A stretch of DNA of 41,017 nt from Acholeplasmatales bacterium (lineage in GTDB: Bacteria > Bacillota_I > Bacilli_A > Acholeplasmatales > Anaeroplasmataceae), in assembly GCA_017444645.1 (NCBI GenBank), contig JAFSWG010000039.1, positions 1-41,017 of the forward strand. The letters run 5' to 3'. This document shows, piece by piece, positions 1 to 8,900 of this stretch (positions are counted from its first letter, which is position 1; every line of letters starts with the position of its first letter). A program made the translations under genes and the position numbers. Below the pieces are notes generated by a model that worked only from the letters and a program-made list of their open reading frames with translations, searched no databases and was not told where the DNA came from.

Positions 1-1067
1 TAGGGTCTTTTTATCCAGCACCAGGAGGTCTTGCGGATAATTTAAGATGGTTCTTAGATGATGATATTCCAATTAGAATAATATCAGGGAAAACATATTT
101 ATATCAGTATTTAGATAAATTAAATATTAATGATATAAAAGGTAAGAATTATATTTTATATGATTTATTAAATTGTCAAGATGGTTGTTTAGAGGGTACA
201 GCAAAATCATATATTGATTCTATTGATGATTTAAGTGTATTAGAAATCAATGAAATAAAGTCTAAAGCTAAAAATCATGATTCTAAATCTCCGTTTAATA
301 AAACATTATCAACAGAAGATAGATACAAAAATTTATGTGAACAGTTTTCTATGCTTGACTTGAATGATTATTTGATGGAATTTAAAGATTTAACTTACAA
401 ATGTAAAGTATCTATCCCTAAAAAGGAAGAAGAGGAAATAATATATAAATCATTACATAAGGAAGATCGAGAATCTAGAAATATTAACTGCTCTTTTTGT
501 GGGTATGATACATGTAGAGATATGATGCTTGCAATATATAATGGTTTTAATACTAAACATAATTGTTGTTATAGTGAAAAGGAGGAAGCAATTTATTTAT
601 CTAAAATGTCTTTTTCAGATACTCTTACAAGTGTAATGAATAGAAATGCATATGAAAGAAAACTAAAATCATTGTATGCAAATAAAAAATCTTTATCTGT
701 GATAGTTGCTGATGTCAATGGCTTAAAAATAACAAATGATAATTTTGGACATCAGGCTGGAGATAGACTGATAATTGAAACTGCTAAATCTTTTGCAAAT
801 ATATTTGGTGTTGAAAATGTATATAGGGTTGGTGGAGATGAATTTTTAACAATTTTAGGTGGTTATACAAAGCTTGAAATAGATCATGATTTAAAGCTAG
901 TCAAAGAATACTTAAAAAGTCAAGATGTCAGTGCTTCAATTGGATATTCATATATTAATAAATATGATGGTGAATTTAATAATTTATTGGAAATAGCTGA
1001 TAAACTAATGTATAAAGATAAAGAACTATATTACGAAACAAATGGTTTGAAAAGAAGAATTAATTAA
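1..1067 (+). CDS. Sensory [FeFe]-hydrogenase-like protein fused to a diguanylate cyclase (5' end outside the window)
   Basis: The frame is open from base 3, so the gene enters from the left and lacks its start here; the ATG at 351 is internal. Bases 3–240 encode the end of an iron-hydrogenase large-subunit-like domain: a PGGL segment, then NCQDGCLEG at about 171–197, which matches the family's third H-cluster loop pattern CxxGCxxG. A four-cysteine Fe-S motif follows (CSFCGYDTC at 489–515, last Cys at about 564–569), as in PF04060. The C-terminus is a GGDEF domain with intact RVGGDEF (GGDEF at 831–845), predicted to make cyclic-di-GMP; no RxxD inhibitory site precedes it. I infer a cytosolic sensor that couples hydrogen or redox state to c-di-GMP. 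Hydrogenases with signalling tails (HydS-like) are known; catalytic activity cannot be judged because the first loops are missing. A terminator follows the stop. Confidence 0.82.
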   Translation, partial: GSFYPAPGGLADNLRWFLDDDIPIRIISGKTYLYQYLDKLNINDIKGKNYILYDLLNCQDGCLEGTAKSYIDSIDDLSVLEINEIKSKAKNHDSKSPFNKTLSTEDRYKNLCEQFSMLDLNDYLMEFKDLTYKCKVSIPKKEEEEIIYKSLHKEDRESRNINCSFCGYDTCRDMMLAIYNGFNTKHNCCYSEKEEAIYLSKMSFSDTLTSVMNRNAYERKLKSLYANKKSLSVIVADVNGLKITNDNFGHQAGDRLIIETAKSFANIFGVENVYRVGGDEFLTILGGYTKLEIDHDLKLVKEYLKSQDVSASIGYSYINKYDGEFNNLLEIADKLMYKDKELYYETNGLKRRIN

Positions 1068-1094
1068 AGTCTCGATTGAGACTTTTATTTTTTG
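1066..1094 (+). terminator. Intrinsic terminator after the hydrogenase–GGDEF gene
   Basis: AAAGTCTC (1066–1073), loop GATT, GAGACTTT, then a T-rich tract. It begins in the stop codon of the preceding gene. Confidence 0.85.
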
Positions 1095-1161
1095 TTCATG
1101 ATATGTATAATTAATATAGTGACTAACATTTAATTATTTTAATAAGGAGCCTAGATAACAT

Positions 1162-3570
1162 ATGGAACTTTTAGATTATGAAAAAAGACACATTGATTAT
1201 TTGACTAATAACGCTGCTGAATGTACTTTGTTTTTAAAAAAGAACAGTGAATTTCCTATTTCTAAACCTTGTAATTTGGTATTACTAGGAAATGGTGCTA
1301 GAAATACAATAAAAGGTGGCACAGGATCAGGTGATGTAGCTTCACGCTTTTTCAAAAATATTGAAGATGCATTTAAAACGAATGGCTTTAATATAACAAC
1401 AACTGATTGGTTAGATAAATATGATGAATTTAAAAAATCGACTTTAAAAGATTATATTAGAGACACTAAAAAGGAAGCAAAGAAAAACCATATAATGCCA
1501 TTTGTATATTCAATGGGATATTTTGAAGAAGAAAAAGAATATGATTTTGATTTAAATTATGATGGTGAAATATGTATTTATGTTTTATCTAGAAATTCTG
1601 GTGAAGGAAATGATAGAAGAAATATTAAAGGTGATGTAAAATTATCTGATAGAGAAATAAAAGATATATTATATTTAAATAATAAATTTAAAAAATTTAT
1701 GCTTGTGTTAAATGTAGGTGGCGTAATTGATTTAACACCTGTTTTAAATATTTCAAATATATTGTTATTATCACAACTTGGTGTAGCAACATCAGATATA
1801 TTAGTAGGAATAATAATGGGAAAATATAATCCAAGTGGAAAGCTTACAACAACATGGGCAAAACCTGAAGATTATCCATCATACAATAATTTTGGTAATT
1901 TAGATGATACTTATTACGAAGAAGGTATCTATGTAGGATATCGTTATTTTAATACAATTAATAAAAATATTATGTTCCCATTTGGATATGGCTTATCATA
2001 TACTGATTTTGAATATACTATAGTAAATAAAAAATTAATTAATAATAAGCTTATTATAGAATGTTCTGTAAAAAATATTGGTAATTATCCAGGAAAAGAA
2101 GTAATTCAATTGTATGTTACAAAGCCTAATTTAAATATAGATAATCCATATGTAGAATTATGTAATTACAAAAAAACTAGACTATTAAATTTTAATGAAG
2201 AAGAAAATATAGAATTAGAAATTGATATAAATGAATTAAAAACATATGATTCTAAAAGAGCTTTATATATCTTACAGCCAGGAGATTATATATTTAGAAT
2301 TGGCAATTCTTCAATTAATCTACTAAATGTATGTAGATGTATTTTAAAAGAAGAAATAATATTAGAAAGATTAGAAAATAAATGTATTAATAAAGATATA
2401 AAAGAAATAAAATTAGATAGAATAATTGAAGATTATACTAATCTAGATACATTTATTATCAATAATGTATTTAAAGAAGAAAAAATAATATATAAAAAAG
2501 ATGAATATAGAGATCCATTAATTGAAAAACTATCAATTGATAATCTAGCATCAATTTGTATTGGACACTATAAAAAAGGTTTTTCTGCAATGGTAGGATC
2601 TTCATGCGAACATGTCGTAGGTGCGGCAGGTGAAACAGTACTTAGTGTTAATGAAATAAAAGATTATTTAACAATGGCTGATGGTCCTGCAGGTCTTAGA
2701 TTAATACAAGAATATGGAATAGATAAAAAAGGAACCTATAATATATCAATAGATCCTTTTGTTGAAAAAATGATGTTGTTTTTACCAAAGATTATAAAAC
2801 CATTATTCAAGCACTCTAAAAGAAGAAATGGCAAAGTGTATCATCAATATACAACCGCAATTCCAATTGGTACAGCCTTAGCTCAAAGCTTTAATGATGA
2901 TTTTATTAAAGGATGTGGAAATATAGTTGCTGAAGAAATGAATATATTTAAAGTAGATTTATGGTTAGCACCAGCATTAAATATTCATAGAAATATTTTA
3001 TGTGGAAGAAATTTTGAATATTATTCAGAAGACCCATATGTTACAGGTAGAGTAGCATCAGCTATTGTAAAAAGTATAGAAAATAATAATGGATTAGGAA
3101 CTACTATTAAGCACTTTGCTGCAAATAATCAAGAATTTAATAGAAATAATAATAATTCTCATATTTCTGAAAGAGCTTTAAGAGAAATATATTTAAAAGG
3201 ATTTGAGCTATGTATTAAAAATTCAAATCCTAAAGCTATAATGACATCATATAATTTAATTAATGGAGTTCATACTTCAGAATCATATGAATTAATTAAT
3301 GATATATTAAGATGTGAATGGAAATATGATGGTTTAGTAATGTCGGATTGGATTTTATCAGGTAGAAGTTTTTGTAAAAAAAGTAAATATGATGCCCCAT
3401 ATGCATATAAGAATATAATTGCAGGCAATGATTTAACAATGCCTGGAAATATTAAAGATCATAAAAATATAATTAATGCTTTAAAGAATAGTTTAATAAA
3501 GAAAGAAGATTTAATATATAGTTCTTCACGAATTTATAGAGCTATACAAAGACAAAAAAAGCATCAATAA
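1162..3570 (+). CDS. Circularly permuted glycoside hydrolase family 3 enzyme (beta-glucosidase-like)
   Basis: An 802-residue GH3 enzyme with its domains in reverse order. Residues 1–270 form the alpha/beta sandwich domain that is usually C-terminal, carrying the likely acid/base Glu148 in NSGEGND. Residues about 270–390 are fibronectin-III-like (PFGYGLSYT, then KNIGNYPGKEVIQLYV). Residues about 440–800 are the barrel domain: DLWLAPALNIHRN at about 600, KHFAANNQE at about 650, and the nucleophile Asp729 in VMSDW. This permuted order is known for some rumen and gut GH3 enzymes, such as Butyrivibrio and Ruminococcus beta-glucosidases. There is no signal peptide, so it likely acts in the cytosol on short imported beta-glucosides or similar; the exact sugar cannot be told. 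AAGGAG at 1144–1149 lies 12 bases before the ATG. It appears to be a single-gene unit. Confidence 0.9.
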   Translation: MELLDYEKRHIDYLTNNAAECTLFLKKNSEFPISKPCNLVLLGNGARNTIKGGTGSGDVASRFFKNIEDAFKTNGFNITTTDWLDKYDEFKKSTLKDYIRDTKKEAKKNHIMPFVYSMGYFEEEKEYDFDLNYDGEICIYVLSRNSGEGNDRRNIKGDVKLSDREIKDILYLNNKFKKFMLVLNVGGVIDLTPVLNISNILLLSQLGVATSDILVGIIMGKYNPSGKLTTTWAKPEDYPSYNNFGNLDDTYYEEGIYVGYRYFNTINKNIMFPFGYGLSYTDFEYTIVNKKLINNKLIIECSVKNIGNYPGKEVIQLYVTKPNLNIDNPYVELCNYKKTRLLNFNEEENIELEIDINELKTYDSKRALYILQPGDYIFRIGNSSINLLNVCRCILKEEIILERLENKCINKDIKEIKLDRIIEDYTNLDTFIINNVFKEEKIIYKKDEYRDPLIEKLSIDNLASICIGHYKKGFSAMVGSSCEHVVGAAGETVLSVNEIKDYLTMADGPAGLRLIQEYGIDKKGTYNISIDPFVEKMMLFLPKIIKPLFKHSKRRNGKVYHQYTTAIPIGTALAQSFNDDFIKGCGNIVAEEMNIFKVDLWLAPALNIHRNILCGRNFEYYSEDPYVTGRVASAIVKSIENNNGLGTTIKHFAANNQEFNRNNNNSHISERALREIYLKGFELCIKNSNPKAIMTSYNLINGVHTSESYELINDILRCEWKYDGLVMSDWILSGRSFCKKSKYDAPYAYKNIIAGNDLTMPGNIKDHKNIINALKNSLIKKEDLIYSSSRIYRAIQRQKKHQ

Positions 3571-3645
3571 ATATTTTTGTTTCTAATAAAATACACTTTT
3601 ATTTGATTTGTATGTGATAAAAAACAATTCAAAAAGTTTTTGTAG

Positions 3646-3684
3646 AAAATACAATTGTTTTTCTTGAAAACACAATTGTATTTT
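3646..3684. promoter_or_regulatory. Probable operator: paired ACAATTGT palindromes before hom
   Basis: AAAATACAATTGT (3646–3658) is matched by its exact inverse ACAATTGTATTTT (3672–3684). Each arm contains the 8-bp palindrome ACAATTGT, at 3651 and 3672, exactly 21 bp or two helical turns apart. The second copy lies inside the spacer of the hom promoter and the first just upstream of its -35. This suits a dimeric repressor binding two phased sites. A weak hairpin terminator for the upstream gene is the alternative. Confidence 0.55.
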
Positions 3685-3692
3685 GATAGAAT
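3664..3692 (+). promoter_or_regulatory. Promoter of hom
   Basis: TTGAAA (3664–3669), a 17-bp spacer, TAGAAT (3687–3692). It overlaps the second ACAATTGT palindrome. Confidence 0.7.
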
Positions 3693-3724
3693 AAAAGAGT
3701 ATTTTAAATAAAGGTGGTATTTTT

Positions 3725-4810
3725 ATGAAATTAGGCCTATTCGGTTACGGAGTAATAGGACGTGGAGTTTATACTCTAGTTGAAAATTTAACAAAAAGAT
3801 ATGATGTTGAAATGGTTAAAGTATTTGACCTTCCAATTAAAAAAGAAATATTAGGTGATAAGCTTGTCACTGATATATATGATATTATCAATGATGAAGA
3901 TATTAAAATTGTAGTAGAAGTATTAGGTGGACATGATTTACCTTATGAGGTTATTTCAGGATGCTTAAAAAAAGGAAAGAGTGTTATTACTGCAAACAAA
4001 GAAGTAGTATCTATGCACCTAGAAGAATTTATCAATTTAGCTCATCAAAATAATTGTTCATTCTGTTTTGAAGCATCTGCAGGAGGAGGAATTCCTGTTA
4101 TTAGACCATTGATTGATAATATTAAGGTAAATGATGTAAATGATATCTTTGGTATTTTAAATGGTACTACAAATTACATCTTAACAAAGATGGATGATGA
4201 AGGATTATCATTTGAAGATGCCCTTGCTCTAGCAAAGAAAAATGGTTTTGCTGAGGCTAATCCTACTGCTGATTTAGAGGGATTAGATATTGTAAGAAAA
4301 ATCAATATCTTATCATCTTTAGCATATAGAGGAAATATTTGTAATGATGATATTTATCATTATGGAATAACAGGTGTTACAAAACAAATCCTTGATGATA
4401 TTAAATCACGCGGATATGTTTTAAAATTTGTTGCCGCAAGCCATAGGGATGGCAATGATGTAACAATAAGAGTAGAACCAACTATGGTTCCAAATGGACA
4501 TCCACTATCAGCTGTTAAAAATGAATTTAACGCAGTATTATTTACTGGTTCAACAAATGATACATTAGAATTCTATGGTAAGGGTGCGGGTTCAATCCCT
4601 ACTGCGACAGCTATTGTTTCTGATTTAGTATCTATTTTAGAAAATAGAGCTTATATTGGATATAGAAATGAAAATAAGCTTGTTGTAAATCAAAAAACTA
4701 ATGTTTGTGCTAAATATTATGTAATTGATAAAGAAGATAAGGTTTCTATTAGAATGGATATGTCTGATGAAGAATTATTAGCTTCTAAATTCTACGCAAG
4801 AATCTTATAA
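3725..4810 (+). CDS. hom: Homoserine dehydrogenase, short form without ACT domain
   Basis: NAD(P)-dependent homoserine dehydrogenase (aspartate semialdehyde to homoserine, toward Thr and Met). The 361-residue protein opens with the Rossmann motif GLFGYGVIGRG (residues 4–14). The nucleotide-binding domain runs to TANKEVVS near residue 100. The catalytic domain has GILNGTTNYI near 143 and NPTADLEGLDIVRKINIL near 180, holding the conserved Asp and Lys residues. Typical bacterial enzymes are about 400–430 residues with a C-terminal ACT domain for threonine feedback. Here only about 45 residues follow the catalytic part, so that domain is missing or vestigial and control may fall on the operator upstream. 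AAAGGTGG precedes the start. No other threonine-pathway genes are adjacent. Confidence 0.93.
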   Translation: MKLGLFGYGVIGRGVYTLVENLTKRYDVEMVKVFDLPIKKEILGDKLVTDIYDIINDEDIKIVVEVLGGHDLPYEVISGCLKKGKSVITANKEVVSMHLEEFINLAHQNNCSFCFEASAGGGIPVIRPLIDNIKVNDVNDIFGILNGTTNYILTKMDDEGLSFEDALALAKKNGFAEANPTADLEGLDIVRKINILSSLAYRGNICNDDIYHYGITGVTKQILDDIKSRGYVLKFVAASHRDGNDVTIRVEPTMVPNGHPLSAVKNEFNAVLFTGSTNDTLEFYGKGAGSIPTATAIVSDLVSILENRAYIGYRNENKLVVNQKTNVCAKYYVIDKEDKVSIRMDMSDEELLASKFYARIL

Positions 4811-4858
4811 AATAAAAAATGGTACTCTAAATTAAAGGGGATGTAGGGGAAAGCCAGC

Positions 4859-4927
4859 TTTAAATAAGTGTGGATGTGACCTTTAAACTTTCGGGGATGC
4901 TACCTTTAAATTATCGAGTATGTTAAA
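4859..4927 (+). repeat. Three tandem 23-bp repeats (left arm of the relic element)
   Basis: Units at 4859–4881, 4882–4904 and 4905–4927 each begin TTTAAA. The first two also share GGATG about 13–15 bases in and end ACC; the third is diverged. Confidence 0.75.
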
Positions 4928-4972
4928 AGGCACTGTTATATGAGGATTTGGCCCTCATTTAGCAGTGCCTTT
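4926..4972. repeat. Large hairpin inside the relic element
   Basis: AAAGGCACTG (4926–4935) pairs perfectly with CAGTGCCTTT (4963–4972), and an inner TGAGG/CCTCA pair extends it. It has no strong T run, so it may be a structural part of the element rather than a terminator. Confidence 0.65.
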
Positions 4973-5086
4973 CCATTTTATAGAAATTTAACTAATATAA
5001 ATTAAATTATTTGTATCGTATATTGCCAATGAATCATTTATAATAGATTATCATAATCTGTTTATTTCAGCGATAAAAGGCTAATA

Positions 5087-5173
5087 ATGACTATTAAAGC
5101 ATTATTTGGTAATTTTTCTGTGATACTATTATTTGTGCTGGAGCAATCGTTATATCAGTTCTTTAACACTTAA
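5087..5173 (+). pseudogene. Possible remnant of a small membrane peptide in the relic element
   Basis: A 28-codon reading frame encodes a hydrophobic stretch (FGNFSVILLFVL). One base shift near 5140 would continue as GAIVISVL and stop at 5166, just before a terminator. This looks like the decayed 3' end of a gene with a membrane segment. Its identity is unknown and the call is weak. Confidence 0.25.
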
Positions 5174-5176
5174 AAA

Positions 5177-5237
5177 GCCTCCTTTTGATTAATGAATAAC
5201 TCAATTTCATTTTATCAAAAAGGAGGTCCTTTTTTTT
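5177..5237 (+). terminator. Terminator within the relic element
   Basis: CCTCCTTTTGAT (5178–5189) pairs with ATCAAAAAGGAGG (5214–5226), followed by a run of eight T (5230–5237). It probably ended a gene now lost. Confidence 0.7.
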
Positions 5238-5349
5238 ATATTCAAACAACCCCATAAATTTAAAGCTGGTATCCACGTTAGTTTAGAGTTGGATATCATC
5301 CACGTTAATTTATTGTTTCTTTCATAATCCCTATTAATTTAATTATCTT

Positions 5350-5379
5350 AAAAAATCACTAGGCAACTAGTGATTTTTT
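5350..5379. terminator. Bidirectional terminator at the end of the dtxR-like gene
   Basis: AAAAAATCACTAG, loop GCAA, CTAGTGATTTTTT: a 13-bp perfect stem with runs of A and T on both sides. It includes the stop codon of the minus-strand gene. Confidence 0.85.
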
Positions 5380-5744
5380 ATTTTATCTAAATAATATTTT
5401 TTAATTTGTGCAAAAGTAACATCCGATAAATCATGTTCTATTTTACATGCATCATCTTCAGCAATTTCAGGATCAACTCCTAGATATGTTAATATTTCAG
5501 TTAAGGTTTCATGTCTTTCTAAAATCTTTTCAGCAATCTTAAGACCTTCTGGAAGAAGATGTATATGTTGATTATTATCAATTTCAATATATCCTTCATC
5601 CTTTAGCTTTTTAAGCATAATTGATACACTTGGCTTAGAAAAGCCTAAATCATTAACTATATCTATCGCGTGAACTCCATCTTTTTCTTTTGATAACATT
5701 AAAATGGCTTCTAAATAATTTTCTCCTGATTCAAGTACTGACAT
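5367..5744 (-). CDS. DtxR/MntR-family metal-dependent transcriptional regulator
   Basis: A 125-residue regulator. Its N-terminal half is a winged helix (ENYLEAILML, then DIVNDLGFSKPSVSIMLKKLKDEGY). The second half is the metal-binding and dimerisation domain, with ERHETLTEILTYLGV near residue 77 and CKIEHDLSD near 100 carrying the usual His and Glu ligands. Short proteins without the SH3-like third domain resemble MntR, so manganese or iron sensing is likely; the metal cannot be decided. TAGGAGGG sits just before the ATG. It is divergent from the SNF2 gene, and a symmetrical site after its -10 suggests autoregulation. No metal transporter is adjacent, so its targets lie elsewhere. Confidence 0.88.
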   Translation of the reverse strand: MSVLESGENYLEAILMLSKEKDGVHAIDIVNDLGFSKPSVSIMLKKLKDEGYIEIDNNQHIHLLPEGLKIAEKILERHETLTEILTYLGVDPEIAEDDACKIEHDLSDVTFAQIKKYYLDKIKNH

Positions 5745-5761
5745 ATATACCCTCCTAATTA

Positions 5762-5811
5762 TACAAGACTAACTTTAGATTGATTATATCATTTATAATA
5801 ATAAAAATAAA
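5762..5811 (-). promoter_or_regulatory. Promoter and candidate operator of the dtxR-like gene
   Basis: On the minus strand TATAAT lies at 5788–5783, with a weak TTTATT 17 bp upstream. Immediately downstream is CTAAAGTTAG (CTAA/TTAG arms, about 5769–5778), like the inner half-sites of DtxR-family operators. The operator is a suggestion only. Confidence 0.4.
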
Positions 5812-5873
5812 GCGATTACATATCATTTTATGTAAAAAGACACAAAAATAGACTACAAAAATTTTTATTTTTA

Positions 5874-5882
5874 TGTTAGAAT
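5874..5882 (+). promoter_or_regulatory. Extended -10 promoter of the SNF2 gene
   Basis: TGTTAGAAT (TGn plus TAGAAT) without a good -35 box, 38 bases before the start codon. Confidence 0.5.
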
Positions 5883-5920
5883 CTTATGAGTAGATTTTTA
5901 TTGTTTTAGGAGTTGTTTTC

Positions 5921-8900
5921 ATGAAATTAAGTGATTTATTATTTAAATTTAGCAATAATACTAATATGCAGGTATTTATTGATAATGCTAATGACAGACC
6001 ACAGGCGTACGCAAAATATGATAAGGTAGATAATGGATATGTACTAGAACCAACTAGTCTTTTTAATGATGTCCTACATGCTACAAAGACTGTAATTAAT
6101 CTTGATAATAAAAAAGAGATTACATCTTGTAATTGTGGCTGCTTAAATTTCTATAAAACAAAAGAATGCGTACACATCGCAGCTCTTTATTATAGTGGAT
6201 TATTTCAATTAGATAATGATTTATTTAATAAAGAATATAATAAATATTTAAGACATCAACAAAAGACTATTCATAGAAATATCTTAAATAATTTAGCATC
6301 TGATATCAAGGTTACAAACCCTTATTTTGGATTAATTCATTTAATCCCTGTAATAGAAGAACAAGATAAGCAATACTTATTATCGTTAAAAATTGGATTT
6401 GATAAGGACTATGTTATCAAAAATATTTCTGAATTTATTAATATGACAGAAAATAATATTTTCTATAGCTATGGTCAAAAGCTTGAATTTACTCATTCAT
6501 ACGAATGCTTAGATTCAATCAGTAAAGTATTATATACTTTCGTATCTAATATTGATACAGCCGATGCTGATAAAAATATAGTTATAAGAAAATCTCATTT
6601 ATTAGAAATATTAGAAATATATAAGGATAATATTATATTTTATAAGAGAAAAAATGAAGATAAGGCAGTTTCAAGGCTTATTCAAGAAAATACTAATTAT
6701 AGTGTAGGCTTAAATTCAAATTATTTATATATAGATGAAGCTGATTCTAAATTATTACTAACAGGTGTAAATAATGCATATTTTATTACTGATACAATGA
6801 TTTATGCATATCCATATAAATCAAGAACTGAAGGTAAAATATTTGGTTATTTATCTAAGCTTGAAGGAAAGCTAATGATAGATTCTGGAAGTGATGAATT
6901 TATCTCTAATGTTTTGCCTATTATCAAAAAGGATATTAATATATCAAATGAATTCTATGAAAAATATCCAATACCTGATATTAAGATAAATTCATATTTC
7001 ACATATACTGATGGTGTAATTTTATTAACACCAAAGATTGCGTGTAAAGAGATTGATAGAAGAAGTCCATATATTAGACAACTATTAGATGGCTATTTCA
7101 AAAATATTGAATTATATAATTTTATTAAAAATCCAGATAAGAAATATTATTTACCAGAGCTTGAAAATCAATATAAGTTCTTAACTGGTGATATATCTAA
7201 TATTAAATCTTTTGGTGAAGTATTCTTCGATGAAAATATGAAGAAACTTAAAGCTAAAAAATCATCTAAAACTAAAGTTAATATCTCATATAATGTAGGT
7301 TTATTAGATTTCAATTTTGAAAATAAAGATTTATCATTAGAAGAAATTCAAGTAATGCTTCAAGCATACCATGAAAAGAAGAAATTTATTAAATTAAAGG
7401 ATAACACAATATTAGAAATTGATACTGATTCTGCAAAAGAAATTGATGATTTCTTAGAGGATTTCAATATTTCTATTAAAGAAATAAATAAACCAGTTAA
7501 AAAGTCTTTAAATTATTTATTAAAATTAGTATCAGGTGTTGATAATAACCTTAATATGGATAAAGAGGTTGTAAGAATAATTAAAGCTATTCAAAATTAT
7601 AAGAATAGTAATTATTTACCTAATGATTGTGTTAAAGATTCATTAAGAGAATATCAAATTGATGGCTTTAAATGGCTAAAGACATTATCTGAATTTGGCT
7701 TTGGTGGTATATTAGCTGACGATATGGGTCTTGGTAAGACATTAGAGATGATTACATTCTTATTAAGCGATAATAAAGAAATGCCATCACTAATCGTTTG
7801 TCCAATGAGCTTAGTATATAACTGGGAAATCGAATGTGAAAAATGGAATTATGATGCTGAAGTTGTTTTAGTATTAGGTAATAGTGAAGAAAGAGAAGCT
7901 ATTATTAAAAATATTAATCCAAATAAAAAAGCATTATATATCACATCTTATGATTCTTTAAGAAGAGATAGTGGATTCTATAATGGTGTTAAATTTAGAT
8001 ACATTATAGCTGATGAGGCTCAATTCATTAAAAATCAATTTGCTCAAAAGAGTGAAGCAATTAAATCATTAAATAGTGAAATTAATTTTGCTTTGACAGG
8101 TACACCAATTGAAAATGGTTTAGCTGATTTATGGAGTATTTTTGATTTCTTAATGCCAGGCTATTTATCTAATTACAATCATTTTAAAAATAGATATGAA
8201 TCATTAATCATCCATGATGATTATGAAGCTTTAACTAATTTGAAAAAGAGAGTATCTCCATTTATTTTAAGAAGAACAAAGAAAGATGTATTAAAAGACT
8301 TACCTGATAAGATTGAAGATTATTATTACTGTAAGATGGAAGCTAAACAACGTGAGGTTTATGATGGATTTGTCGCAAGATTAAAAGATGATCTTAATAA
8401 TGGCGCATCTAATGTTTTAGCTCTATTAACTAGATTAAGACAGGTATGTATTACACCTGAATTAATTTATCAAGAGCCATTTACTAATACTAAGATAGAT
8501 ATGGCAATTGATTTAATTAAATCATCAATAGAAGCGGGGCATAGAATTTTATTATTCTCACAATTTTCTCAAAGCTTCCCTATTTTATCTCGTGAATTAG
8601 ATAATATGGGGATCAAACATTTCATTCTAGATGGTCAAACAAAGGCTAAGGTTAGAATGGAGATGGTTGATGAATTTAATAAAAATGAAGATATTAAATT
8701 ATTTATTATTTCACTAAAGGCTGGTGGTACCGGCTTAAATCTAACTGGAGCTGATATGGTAATTCATTTAGATCCATGGTGGAATAGTAGCGCTGAAATG
8801 CAGGCAACAGATAGAACATATAGAATTGGTCAAACAAAGAATGTTACTGTAATTAAGCTAATTTGTAAGGATACTATTGAAGAAAAAGTTATTCATTTAC

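Larger units (their letters stand above)
4825..5313. mobile_element. Relic or non-autonomous mobile element with inverted arrays of 23-bp repeats
   Basis: The left end carries exact 23-bp period units starting TTTAAA at 4859, 4882 and 4905, each of form TTTAAAN6 then GGATG-like then ACC, preceded by a TAAATTAAAGGGGATG segment at 4828. On the opposite strand the right end has matching units (5265–5287 is one 23-bp copy; 5288–5312 begins TAAATTAACGTGGATG). Both ends share CCAGCTTTAAAT. Between them are strong hairpins but no transposase. Multiple short inverted terminal repeats like these recall IS21-type insertion sequences; that family assignment is inference. The exact borders and any target duplication are unclear. 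Confidence 0.6.

Noticed and set aside
351..1067. A free-standing 238-residue GGDEF protein starting at 351
   Set aside because: The same frame stays open to the left edge and encodes the hydrogenase-like domain, and there is no ribosome site before 351.
4859..4927. CRISPR array
   Set aside because: Units are directly adjacent without spacers and degenerate quickly; they belong to the end of a mobile-element relic.
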